Below are positions 8,592-16,967 of a stretch of DNA of 47,271 nucleotides, one piece after another; the stretch's first letter is position 1, and every line of letters begins with the position of its first letter. Both the position numbers and the translations under genes were made by a program. The stretch comes from an uncultured Rhodospirillales bacterium. GTDB lineage: Bacteria > Pseudomonadota > Alphaproteobacteria > Kiloniellales > Kiloniellaceae. A model generated the notes under the pieces. That model was not told the origin of the DNA. It ran no database searches and saw only the letters and a program-made list of their open reading frames with translations. Location of the stretch: positions 1 to 47,271 of the forward strand of contig CAJXUS010000033.1 of NCBI GenBank assembly GCA_913060675.1, written 5' to 3'.

Positions 8592-9425
8592 TTATTCAGG
8601 CTCCATATAGAACGCAGCTTTGTGAGATCGCCCGGTGTAATAACGTGCCGATAATTTTTGCGCTAATTCTTGCGGGGATTTATTGTTCCCCCTTTCAGCA
8701 ATATCATTGAGATCATGCACATCACTCGCCCATGAAAAGGCATGCAAGCCGCCGATATAGGTTGGCACCGCAGCATGATAGAAACCACCATACTTAAAAT
8801 GCACCTGCATCCGCTCTCTCATGTGAGTGCGGATAGACGGTTGATAGGCCGGGCACCCCGCCTGAGCGACAATAATCCCCCCCACCGCCAAACGCGCCTT
8901 ACAGCGGGTATAAAACTCATCTGTAAACAAGGCCGTGGAATTATCATCGGGATCGGTGGAATCAATGATAATCACATCAAAAGCACGATCGGTTTCTCGC
9001 AGGTACTTGGCCCCATCGTCGATCACCAGATCCAATTTGGGATCATCGAAAGCCCCTTGCAGAATATCGCTTAAATGTTCGTGGCACAGCTTAACCAAAG
9101 CACCATCGATCTCAACCATTGTCACCTGTGTTAAGGTTTCGTGTTTGAGAACTTCCCGAAGGACAGTACCATCCCCCGCGCCAATGATCAGAACCCTTTG
9201 GGGTGCTGGATGAGAAAACATGGGGATATGAACCATGCTCTCGCTATAAATATGTTCATCGAACTCGGTAATTTGGATTGCATCATCGAGGACAAGAACC
9301 CTACCTAGTAAATTATTGTCAAAGATAGACACGCTCTGAAAGTCTGTCTGGCCATCAAAAATTGGTCGATCTACACGTATAGACTGGCGAATTTCTGGGT
9401 GGATGCATTCCTCAAACCAGGACAT
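8592..9425 (-). CDS. speE: Spermidine synthase (polyamine aminopropyltransferase)
   Basis: A 277-residue Rossmann-fold aminopropyltransferase that moves the propylamine group of decarboxylated S-adenosylmethionine to putrescine, releasing methylthioadenosine. Visible hallmarks are the N-terminal WFEECIHP and IYSESMVH region, the nucleotide-binding GAGDGTVLREVLKH, the acidic VEIDGALVKLC strand end, and the catalytic IIDSTDPDD loop. The C-terminal GGFYHAAVPTYIGG matches the family. I chose the ATG at 9425; a TTG at 9443 adds six residues. It lies directly downstream of the flavin amine oxidase gene on the same strand (about 90 bases), suggesting linked polyamine metabolism. Confidence 0.93.
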   Translation of the reverse strand: MSWFEECIHPEIRQSIRVDRPIFDGQTDFQSVSIFDNNLLGRVLVLDDAIQITEFDEHIYSESMVHIPMFSHPAPQRVLIIGAGDGTVLREVLKHETLTQVTMVEIDGALVKLCHEHLSDILQGAFDDPKLDLVIDDGAKYLRETDRAFDVIIIDSTDPDDNSTALFTDEFYTRCKARLAVGGIIVAQAGCPAYQPSIRTHMRERMQVHFKYGGFYHAAVPTYIGGLHAFSWASDVHDLNDIAERGNNKSPQELAQKLSARYYTGRSHKAAFYMEPE

Positions 9426-9517
9426 GTTTCTAAAAACTTTCAATATCTTATCAGATGAACTTAAGTCTTAGAGCGCCCGGGTTTGTAAGTCCATGCCTTT
9501 CGGCCTGGTAACGGGAT

Positions 9518-10840
9518 TTATGATGTTGGAAGATCTAGTGAAGACTGCACTTCCTCTGCGGCTTGTCGTCCTGTCAAATACGCCCCAGGTGCCATAGAGG
9601 CCCACTTGCCATGCAGGGCTTCACCAGCAAAGAACACACGTCCTTCGACGGGTAAGCGTGCTGTCTCTCGTTTATGATTGTGTCCAATATTTGAATAGGC
9701 ATACCCACCCCGTGCCCAAGGGTCTGCATGCCACTTGGTAAAATGACCTTTGACAAATAACTTCTTAACATCAGCCCCAAAGACATCCGACAAGGAATTC
9801 AAAGCGAGTTCAAAAGCCAGCCTGTCAGCGTCTTTTTCAGCCGTGAGATCACGGGCAAATTGCCCGCCAACAAACATGGTATCCAGAGCTTGCCCAAATG
9901 GTCTGATCAAATGATCGCGCCACGTACCGGATCCTACATCACCTTCATCACAGTGGTCTCGAATATAAGCGGTTGTGGTGTGCAAGTCTGATAACAGAGA
10001 ATTAAACTCATCCTTAAACTGCAAAGTGATTTTATCCAATACTCCCATGGGTAATTGGGAAAAAGCTTCTACTTTTTCAGCAGGTAAACGCGGTTCAAAT
10101 TTGAGAGTTTCATCGGCAATAATTTCGGTTGGAACGGTGATAACCACCGCCTTGCAATTGATATTACCTTGATCCGTTTCAATAATGACCGCCTTACCGC
10201 CCCAATTAATCTTGTTAACAGAGGTATTGAGTTTGACCGGAACCTCTCCCAATGCTTTAAAAATACCTGCTGCAAGCCCTTGGGGGACCAACCACTCTGT
10301 TCCACTTTCGTGCTGAGTTTGGTAATCAATAACCGAAAGATCTTTGGTCTGCTGACCTGCTTCGAATTCTCCTTTGCGTAGATGAGCCAAGAGATCCCAT
10401 TCGTTCTTCGGCGTCCTCAGGTCGTGGATAGAGATATCGCCACCCGCCTCGGCATCATAAGCCCAGAGATCATCATAGAGCGCATCCTCTGACTTTTCCG
10501 CGCTTGCATATTCCTCAGGTGAAGCTTTGCGTCCAGAACAATAAAATTGGGTCTCTAGCGCGCCATGATCAAAGATATCAAAACCGGGGGAATCTTTAAT
10601 CAGGGCCGACAACGGATTAACATCAGCCGAATGCAACCAGGCACAGCCGTGATCATATGGAACGCCAAAAGTTTCGTTTTCTGTGTAAGCCCGACCGCCG
10701 ATGCGATCGCGTGCCTCAAGGACAAGAACGGACACCCCTTGCATCATCAGTTGACGCGCAGCAGCAACACCCGCAATTCCAGCGCCAACAACGACCACGT
10801 CAGGGTTAAGCAGCAAAGGCTCATTGGCCAGTTCGTTCAT
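9518..10840 (-). CDS. Flavin-dependent amine oxidase (mono- or polyamine oxidase)
   Basis: A 440-residue FAD enzyme. The N-terminal dinucleotide-binding motif is textbook (VVVVGAGIAGVAAARQL, then VLEARDRIGGRAYT). A substrate-domain region follows (GLAAGIFKALGEVPVKLN), and the C-terminal FAD motif reads VFFAGEALHGKWASMAPGAYLTGRQAA. The family oxidises primary or secondary amines to imines with release of peroxide. No signal peptide precedes the FAD motif, so it is cytoplasmic. The ATG at 10840 is preferred over a far upstream start at 10876. Its position before speE makes a polyamine or its derivative the natural substrate guess; that is inference. Confidence 0.88.
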   Translation of the reverse strand: MNELANEPLLLNPDVVVVGAGIAGVAAARQLMMQGVSVLVLEARDRIGGRAYTENETFGVPYDHGCAWLHSADVNPLSALIKDSPGFDIFDHGALETQFYCSGRKASPEEYASAEKSEDALYDDLWAYDAEAGGDISIHDLRTPKNEWDLLAHLRKGEFEAGQQTKDLSVIDYQTQHESGTEWLVPQGLAAGIFKALGEVPVKLNTSVNKINWGGKAVIIETDQGNINCKAVVITVPTEIIADETLKFEPRLPAEKVEAFSQLPMGVLDKITLQFKDEFNSLLSDLHTTTAYIRDHCDEGDVGSGTWRDHLIRPFGQALDTMFVGGQFARDLTAEKDADRLAFELALNSLSDVFGADVKKLFVKGHFTKWHADPWARGGYAYSNIGHNHKRETARLPVEGRVFFAGEALHGKWASMAPGAYLTGRQAAEEVQSSLDLPTS

Positions 10841-11080
10841 ATTTGTTTTCTCAAAAACCAGTGGGAGCAGCCCCACCTTAAAGATTTGATATAGAGTACT
10901 GAACTATCAATTCAGGGTTTTGAACTTAATTCCAGAGGGCACCAATCAGATCATCACCCGATATGCTTTGACGAAGCCCCTTTTCGATGAAACTCGGCTA
11001 TTGTGTAACACGCAACACTTGAAGGTGAAACGGATCTTCTTTTATATCAAGAAAATCCGCCTCGACGAAGAAAGAACAAG

Positions 11081-11917
11081 CTATAAAATCTTGGGCTGGA
11101 CCATAAAATCGCTAGCTTCTTTGTGGGAAAGAGCGTCTGAAGCGTAATGGAAAGTCCCCTGTTCTTTCACTTCCCTAGCTGCGGCCATAAAAGCCCCCAG
11201 TGCAGCACGCGCAAAAGACCCTCCGACAGATATACGTTTGACACCTACATCCTGTAGGTCTTCCACGGTATAAGTTGCACCGCCCCGCCCCATAACCACA
11301 TTGACAGGCTTGTCCATGGCCTCACACACAGCACGGATCGCATCCAAATTTGGTAACCCTGGTGCATAAAGCACATCTGCACCAGCTTCTTCAAAAGCTT
11401 TCAGGCGGCGGATAGTGTCGTCGAGATCGGGTTTTCCATGAAGAAAATTTTCTGAACGTGCGGTTAACAGAAACGGAAGATCTCGGCTGGCTTCACTGGC
11501 CGCACGGACACGGTCTACTGCCTGTTCAAACTCAAAAATCGGAGCCAGAGGGTTGCCTGTGGCATCTTCTATCGACCCACCGACCAGCCCCACACCAGCA
11601 GCAAGACGGATGGTTTCAGCACAGCTATCTGGTGAGGTACCAAATCCTTCTTCCAAATCGGCGGTAACAGGAAGGTGCGTCGCCTCTACGATTTCCCGAC
11701 AATTCACCAACGTTTCCCCTCGTGACAATGCCGCGATGCCATCACAACGACCGAGAGCAAAGGCCAAGCCAGCAGAGGTTGTTGCCAAGGCATCGAACCC
11801 GAGAGACGTTAGCATCATCGCCGTTCCTGCGTTCCAAGGATTTGGGATAATAAATGTGCCTTCTCTTTCATGGAGATATTTAAAAGTCTCAAATTTTTCT
11901 AGTTGTGTACGGTTCAT
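11081..11917 (-). CDS. Isocitrate lyase/PEP mutase superfamily enzyme
   Basis: A 278-residue TIM-barrel protein of the PEP phosphonomutase/isocitrate lyase superfamily. Superfamily signs in order: IIPNPWNAGTAMML, FDALATTSAGLAFALG, TADLEEGFG (metal-binding region), GSIEDATGN, LTARSENFL and ADVLYAPGLPN, with a late PVNVVMGRGGATY. It lacks the KKCGH loop of true isocitrate lyase. Such enzymes cleave or form C-C or P-C bonds of oxoacids; the exact reaction cannot be told. The ATG at 11917 has AAGGA seven bases upstream, and that ribosome site lies in the first unit of a tandem repeat (see 11925). Confidence 0.87.
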   Translation of the reverse strand: MNRTQLEKFETFKYLHEREGTFIIPNPWNAGTAMMLTSLGFDALATTSAGLAFALGRCDGIAALSRGETLVNCREIVEATHLPVTADLEEGFGTSPDSCAETIRLAAGVGLVGGSIEDATGNPLAPIFEFEQAVDRVRAASEASRDLPFLLTARSENFLHGKPDLDDTIRRLKAFEEAGADVLYAPGLPNLDAIRAVCEAMDKPVNVVMGRGGATYTVEDLQDVGVKRISVGGSFARAALGAFMAAAREVKEQGTFHYASDALSHKEASDFMVQPKIL

Positions 11918-11924
11918 GGCTTTG

Positions 11925-11998
11925 TCCTTTTTCAGGGCCCTTTTTCAGGGTCCTTTTTAGAGGCTTTTTCAGGAACCCTTTTTCAGGCCCTTTTAGGG
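11925..11998. repeat. Degenerate tandem repeat of about 13 bases upstream of the PEP-mutase-like gene
   Basis: Five to six imperfect copies of a unit like CCTTTTTCAGGG follow one another (starts near 11925, 11938, 11952, 11964, 11977 and 11988). Read on the minus strand each full unit presents CTGAAAAAGG, so the Shine-Dalgarno of the gene at 11917 is one copy among several. GGGCCC at 11935-11940 makes part of it palindromic. Confidence 0.75.
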
Positions 11999-12344
11999 TC
12001 TTCTATTAGGGAACTGTCCCTTTATTGACAGTTTCTTAACAAGGTCTGTGTCCTGAATATACTATACGCCATATTGTTGAAAATTATGATCAAAAACGAC
12101 AAACTAATACCGAATAAGTCGATCTGGATGTTCCCCTTAACTCTTGTCCACAGTCAGTCATCAATAGACTTATACCTTGAAAAATCTTCTCTGGCGTCCA
12201 AATCCCCTCTTACAGTTAATTTCATCCTATTAAGGCCCTGATAGGTTTTGTAATATACTGTTTCACAAGAAGTTTTATGAAAGCAGCTGGCTGTGAACAT
12301 TTATCTGTGAACATTTATCGTTCTGTGTCATCAAGGAACATTAC
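11999..12344. other. Divergent intergenic region
   Basis: About 345 bases between the repeat array and the forward gene at 12345. It holds a small palindrome GGGAACTGTCCC near 12009-12020 and two near-identical short stretches ending ACATTTATC at 12297-12319 (tandem GTGAACATTTATC). Promoters for both directions must lie here, but none matches consensus well enough to place. Confidence 0.45.
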
Positions 12345-12944
12345 ATGAATGGAAAATCTAAAATCATTGTCAGCGCCGTAGGCGGTCTTCTTGGCCTTGT
12401 GGTTGCCGCGTCACTTGTATTGTTTTATATGGAAATCAATAAACGCGACAACGCTTCCAAGAGCTCGACTGGTTATGACTTTTCTGTCGGTGAAGAAGTC
12501 AGACCAGAGTATCTAAGCCGTGTGGACCGTCTGTTAGATGTCATGGAATTTGAGAAAATAACCATCCTTGCGCCTGGTAGAATGAACATCGATGATGACG
12601 TTCAGGTAAAAGTATCTTTGCGCTTAGCCAACTCCATTGAGATGTTAAGATTATCGATTGTCAACGAAGCCTTAAAGGTCGGCGCCAAGGTAAAGGTAAG
12701 CGATAAAATGGCCGTGCTTCTTTCTGGTGATAGCTTTAAAATTTCCCCCAGGGGACCTTCAGAACAAGAAGTATCCCGGTTCCAACAAACAGATTGGAAA
12801 TGGGACATTCAGTCCAGAGAAACCGGGAACCATGAAATTCATCTAGCTGTAATCGTTATCTTTGAGGTTGACGGGAAACTAGCCTCCCGTGCCATTAGAA
12901 GCTTCGACAAAATCATAAAAGTCACGGACCCTACGACGAACTAA
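12345..12944 (+). CDS. Membrane-anchored protein of unknown function
   Basis: A 199-residue protein with one N-terminal membrane helix (about residues 7-28) and a soluble domain that should face the periplasm. The C-terminal part contains QTDWKWDIQSRETGNHEIHL, resembling a beta-sandwich pattern (W-x-W-x-V/I ... G-x-H-x-L/I-x-L) that I know from uncharacterised bacterial proteins. The middle (KVKVSDKMAVLLSGDSFKISP) also looks beta-rich. The start is the ATG at 12345, preceded by AAGGA about nine bases away. No family name is offered. The nucleosidase gene follows at 200 bases. Confidence 0.7.
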   Translation: MNGKSKIIVSAVGGLLGLVVAASLVLFYMEINKRDNASKSSTGYDFSVGEEVRPEYLSRVDRLLDVMEFEKITILAPGRMNIDDDVQVKVSLRLANSIEMLRLSIVNEALKVGAKVKVSDKMAVLLSGDSFKISPRGPSEQEVSRFQQTDWKWDIQSRETGNHEIHLAVIVIFEVDGKLASRAIRSFDKIIKVTDPTTN

Positions 12945-13143
12945 CATTTACACTTCTATCTCAATGATATTCCCAAAACACATTGTGTTTTATTTTCTCT
13001 CCATTCTTTTTAAAAAATGACGAAATAGGTCGCGGTAGATAAAGCACTTGTCGTCTTATTGGCTCTAAATATCTTCCCAATTTACTATTCCTTTAACCGG
13101 ATACTTTATAGTGCAAAAACACCTTCCAGTTAAGGAGACCGGG

Positions 13144-13884
13144 ATGCTAGGCGTAATTGGCGCAATGAGCGAAGAAGTTCAGCTTTTGCTGGGTGAATTG
13201 AGCGACGTGAAAGAAAGCGTACACGCAGGGATTACGGTCTCTCAAGGTGATTACAAGGGAACAAAAATCGCCCTCGCCCAATCTGGTATCGGAAAGATCA
13301 ACGCCACCATTTGTACCCAGATGCTGATCGACCTATTTAAACCGGAAAAGTTGGTATTCAGCGGTGTTGCAGGCGGTTTACTGCCCAATATGCAGGCTGG
13401 AGATATTATCATCGCCAGCCACGTTGTAGAATACGATATGGACCTCACTGCTTTTGGCCGACGTCACGGTGAAACTCCGGGTCGAGAGCGGATGATTGAG
13501 TGTGAGCCCGATCTGGTCGGCAAAGCCACTAAAGCCTTTGATGAAGCTTTTGAAGGTATTAAGGGCGCGCCAAATCTGATGCTTGGTACCATTGCCTCTG
13601 GTGATACTTTTGTTCAAGACCGAGAAAAACTACGTTGGCTACAACGTGAATTTGCCGCCCTCGCCACCGAAATGGAAGGCGCCGCCTTTGGTCACACCTG
13701 TAAGCTAAACGACTTGCCTTTCGTCGTAATCCGTGCGCTTTCAGACTCATCTTCTGATAGTGCGAGCGAAGACTTCGAAGCCAACCTGCACCGCGCCTGC
13801 CAAAACTCCTTCCAACTCATGGACCGCATGATCCCTTGCGCCCTATCCGACTGGGACCAAGTCGACCGACGACAGGGGGAATAG
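13144..13884 (+). CDS. mtnN: 5'-methylthioadenosine/S-adenosylhomocysteine nucleosidase
   Basis: A 246-residue purine nucleosidase of the MTAN type, which splits adenine from methylthioadenosine and S-adenosylhomocysteine. It opens with LGVIGAMSEEVQLL, where the acidic residue is part of the catalytic site. The family core follows: AQSGIGKINATICTQML, FSGVAGGL, TIASGDTFV, the ribose-binding ATEMEGAAFGH and the catalytic Asp in RALSDSSSD. The ATG at 13144 has AAGGAG at a proper distance; a GTG at 13111 is in frame but less likely. It would recycle the by-product of the spermidine synthase encoded about 4 kb away. Confidence 0.94.
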   Translation: MLGVIGAMSEEVQLLLGELSDVKESVHAGITVSQGDYKGTKIALAQSGIGKINATICTQMLIDLFKPEKLVFSGVAGGLLPNMQAGDIIIASHVVEYDMDLTAFGRRHGETPGRERMIECEPDLVGKATKAFDEAFEGIKGAPNLMLGTIASGDTFVQDREKLRWLQREFAALATEMEGAAFGHTCKLNDLPFVVIRALSDSSSDSASEDFEANLHRACQNSFQLMDRMIPCALSDWDQVDRRQGE

Positions 13885-13912
13885 TAATAAGATAACTTGC
13901 GCCCAAAACGAT

Positions 13913-14299
13913 TTAATTACAATGAGTTACGATCCATCAAACATTCCCACATGGGTCCTCAATACCCGCCATTCGATCACCATGCGGTCGATCATTGGGT
14001 TCCATCAATGATACCCCTCCTGATCGCAATGCCATCTCATAGGTCGTATCTGTATCTTCAACAAAGAGATGCATTTGAGATGTGTTGACTGGATATGTGT
14101 CTGAACTTTCATTTAGCATTATAATTGAGGTACCAATGAGTAAACGCGCGTGCTCAATGCGTTTGTCGTCGTTTCTATTTTCTTTAATCAAAGATGCGCC
14201 AAACGCAGTGATAAGAAAATCCACTAGTTTATCTGCATCCTTAACGGTAAAATAAGGGGTAATCGAGTGGTATCCTTCAGGCACAATATGTTTCTTCAT
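13913..14299 (-). pseudogene. VOC (PhnB-like) protein with TGA in place of a conserved Trp codon
   Basis: A VOC-fold protein starting at the ATG at 14299 (AAGGGA seven bases upstream), beginning MKKHIVPEGYHSITPYFTV, which is the PhnB/glyoxalase-like opening. Its frame stops at a TGA (13937-13939) right after GIEDPCGNV. Relatives continue with WWIATH. Past the TGA the same frame reads WIVTHCN and then TAA (13913-13915), so the missing family end is still encoded. This is most simply a nonsense change of TGG to TGA that removes the last eight or so residues. The shortened 120-residue product could still fold. Readthrough, or a sequencing error, is the alternative. Confidence 0.7.
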
Positions 14300-14517
14300 A
14301 TCAATTCCCTTATAATATACAGACATATCAATTTATGTGGGCGAAGAGCAGAATGATTTCATAAATTATTTCACATCGTGAGATAAAATCCTTTACCCGG
14401 CAATCATCTTTAGAAAAACTCTTTCAAACAAGATTTGTAAAAGGTTTCTTTACCAAGTTTTTTTTATGATCAATTGATAACGAGGCTTACGGGCTGCTCT
14501 AAAATTTTGGGTGATAC

Positions 14518-15705
14518 ATGCAACTTTCAGATATTCGCATTCTCTGCAAAAAAGATTTGGTGCATCGCGCTGTCATCGTGGCCTTGACGGCAGGGACGAT
14601 TTTGACCGTGATCAATCAGTGGGAGGCCGTATTTGGTGAGGTTCTTTTGGACATTCCAAAAGTTATACTCACCTATTGCGTGCCCTATGTTGTATCGAGT
14701 GTGTCCAGTCTGATTGCGACTGTGACCCATACCAAACATCATCAGGCCACATTAGATGAACTACAAGCCCAAGCCGTTGATATAGAACAGTCAATGAGCA
14801 CCATCAGCTCTGGCCTTGACGAGCAATTGGAAAGTATCCGGGATACCCCCTCCTTAAAAAATGGCCATGATAAAAGTTCTGATTTAACCCAGCCCTTAAC
14901 CTCTGCAATACTCAAAGGCACCGATATCAAGGGCAATGCTGAAAAAGTAAATGTCACATCAATAGAGCGGACCGCATTTATCGGGGATCTTATTGGCAAA
15001 GCGGAAAACTTTGCGGGCAATATTGACGGTCTGATCCAGCAAATGCAAAACAGCGAGGGGGACCTCGACAGCATGGGCGAAACCATTGCCGCCATGAGCA
15101 ACACCTTCTCTACCATCCACCATGAAATGTCCCAAGGTCGCAAAAATAGTTCTCAACTGGCCGACAACATTGCCACCTTTAATACAAGCTTCAATGAAAT
15201 TAATGCCATTGCCGGTGATATCGCTGTGGTCGCAAGACAGACAAATCTGCTCGCCCTCAACGCTACGATTGAAGCCGCGCGTGCAGGTGAGGCCGGCAAA
15301 GGGTTTGCGGTAGTGGCAAACGAAGTCAAGGACCTCGCAACCAATGTTTCGAAATCGGTATCCCAGGTTAACGCGCTGGTCGAAACGTTGAACGAAGGCC
15401 TCAAGGATCTCACTCAGGGGATCAAGTCTCTTGAGACAACCATGACAAATACCGAGCAAGAGACCCAAAAAGACGCACAAAAATCTCAAGAGACAAGTGG
15501 ACGGATGTCTTCGCTGGTGAACCAATCCCGTGAGCAGCTTTCTGACTTTAATAATGAGCTGCAAAAGTTCAACGGCCTGACAGATGACATCCGCGAAATC
15601 AAAGCCAATACCGAAGCTGCAATCTCTGGATCAGCCAGAAACATTGAGCTGGCATCTGGCCTTCTTGATGAGTTGTCAACGATAGAGAAAAGCCTCAACA
15701 ACTAG
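14518..15705 (+). CDS. Methyl-accepting chemotaxis protein with an NrtS-like membrane domain
   Basis: A 395-residue chemoreceptor of unusual build. Residues about 15-70 hold two membrane helices joined by a short loop, in the pattern [14 protein letters not shown], then [14 protein letters not shown], which resembles the small NrtS nitrate/nitrite transporter family (GTILNLINQ ... LTYxVPxxVS). There is no periplasmic ligand-binding domain and no clear HAMP. A coiled-coil signalling rod follows, with the conserved hairpin tip at about residues 237-270 ([20 protein letters not shown], then GFAVVANEV) that contacts CheA and CheW. No C-terminal CheR-binding pentapeptide is seen. Its stop codon is one base from that of the convergent binding-protein gene. 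Confidence 0.88.
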   Translation: MQLSDIRILCKKDLVHRAVIVALTAGTILTVINQWEAVFGEVLLDIPKVILTYCVPYVVSSVSSLIATVTHTKHHQATLDELQAQAVDIEQSMSTISSGLDEQLESIRDTPSLKNGHDKSSDLTQPLTSAILKGTDIKGNAEKVNVTSIERTAFIGDLIGKAENFAGNIDGLIQQMQNSEGDLDSMGETIAAMSNTFSTIHHEMSQGRKNSSQLADNIATFNTSFNEINAIAGDIAVVARQTNLLALNATIEAARAGEAGKGFAVVANEVKDLATNVSKSVSQVNALVETLNEGLKDLTQGIKSLETTMTNTEQETQKDAQKSQETSGRMSSLVNQSREQLSDFNNELQKFNGLTDDIREIKANTEAAISGSARNIELASGLLDELSTIEKSLNN

Positions 15706-15706
15706 T

Positions 15707-16924
15707 TTATTGTCCATATCTGCGGAGCCAAACCTCTTCAATTTGAGTTATCCAACTGGGATGAGGCTCTGGTAGCGTGTTGCCCAATTCTTCGCTACTT
15801 AATGTTGCGGCGTCACGAGGTATGTCATTGAAACGTTTTCGATCTTCGGCAGACAAAAGATGCATTGCCAACACAGTCTGTTCTCCCCAGTAGGCAGAAT
15901 TTTGCTTGCGGGCCTGGGCCTCTGGAGACATTAAAAAGTTGGCGACCACCATCGCGCCTTCCTTATGTGCAGAGTTGAAGGGAATAGCGACAAAATGAGT
16001 GTTCCCAATCGTTCCCTTTTCCAAAACATAACTACGGGCACTTATGGGTAAAACGCCTTCTTCAATGGCATTGCTAACCACGCCAATTCGAAATGAAAAG
16101 GATAGGTCAACAACTCCCTTCCCTAACATTTCAGTCAATTTTTCACTACTTTTCGGATATTCTCTGCCCTGCTGCCAAAGAAAAGGCACAAGATCATCAA
16201 GGTATTTCCAAAGCGGTGCTGTTACCCGATCAAAATTATCTCTTGCTGGTTTTTGTAATTCTCTTGGATCAGCAGTCAATTCGAACAATGCCTGTTTTAT
16301 AAAAGTCGTACCGCTGAAATCAGGGGGTGCTGGATAGCTGATGCGACCAGGGTTAGAACGGGCATATTCAAGAATAGATAGAATTGATCTTGGGGGAGAG
16401 GTCAAACTTGCACGGTCATGTATAAAAATTAACTTTGCCATTCCCCAAGGAGATTCCAAGCCTTCGGTGGGTGTGGTAAAATCACTTGTGATGCCAGGAT
16501 TTTGTATGACATCAACAAACTGAAAATTTGGTAATTTATGGGCAAAAGGTCCAAAAAGTAGATCCTCTTCTTTCATCGTTTTGAAGTTTTCTCCATTAAT
16601 CCAAATCAGATCCACACTGCCATTGTTGAGCCGACCCACTGTTCTTTCTGCCAAAACCTTTCGCACCGCCTCGGCCGTATCCCCCAACTTGATATGAATT
16701 AATTCAACATTATAATCGTGCTGAACGCGTTCTCCAACCCAGGTGATATAATCATTATAGGGTTCGGCCCCTCCCCAGGCGTACCAATAGACTTCCTGAT
16801 TTTTGGCTTTATTTACGATATCAGACCATTCATCCGCAACAGTTGGCGATATGGATATGGTCGCAAAAACCACGATCGCAACCACGATCATTACAGCTTT
16901 AATAGTCAATGTTTTCAAGCTCAT
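15707..16924 (-). CDS. ABC-type solute-binding protein, YnjB family
   Basis: A 405-residue extracytoplasmic binding protein with an N-terminal signal (cleavage near PTVADEW). It matches the E. coli YnjB type: VYWYAWGGAEPYNDYI, LGDTAEAVRKVLAER, then GSVDLIWINGENF and FAHKLPNF. YnjB normally belongs to a YnjBCD transporter of unsettled substrate. Here no permease or ATPase gene is nearby. It follows another binding-protein gene by about 40 bases on the same strand, so the two are probably cotranscribed, and it ends one base from the convergent chemoreceptor gene. Confidence 0.88.
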   Translation of the reverse strand: MSLKTLTIKAVMIVVAIVVFATISISPTVADEWSDIVNKAKNQEVYWYAWGGAEPYNDYITWVGERVQHDYNVELIHIKLGDTAEAVRKVLAERTVGRLNNGSVDLIWINGENFKTMKEEDLLFGPFAHKLPNFQFVDVIQNPGITSDFTTPTEGLESPWGMAKLIFIHDRASLTSPPRSILSILEYARSNPGRISYPAPPDFSGTTFIKQALFELTADPRELQKPARDNFDRVTAPLWKYLDDLVPFLWQQGREYPKSSEKLTEMLGKGVVDLSFSFRIGVVSNAIEEGVLPISARSYVLEKGTIGNTHFVAIPFNSAHKEGAMVVANFLMSPEAQARKQNSAYWGEQTVLAMHLLSAEDRKRFNDIPRDAATLSSEELGNTLPEPHPSWITQIEEVWLRRYGQ

Positions 16925-16967
16925 ATCTCACCATTTCTAACCTTGCGTCGAAGATCAGATTTCCTTT

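Noticed and set aside
10920..11147. Forward 75-codon frame between the amine oxidase and PEP-mutase-like genes
   Set aside because: It has no ribosome site, no recognisable composition, and runs into the end of the reverse gene.
14959..15564. Long minus-strand frame (201 codons) inside the chemoreceptor gene
   Set aside because: The forward frame encodes an unmistakable chemotaxis signalling domain; the reverse one has no family features.
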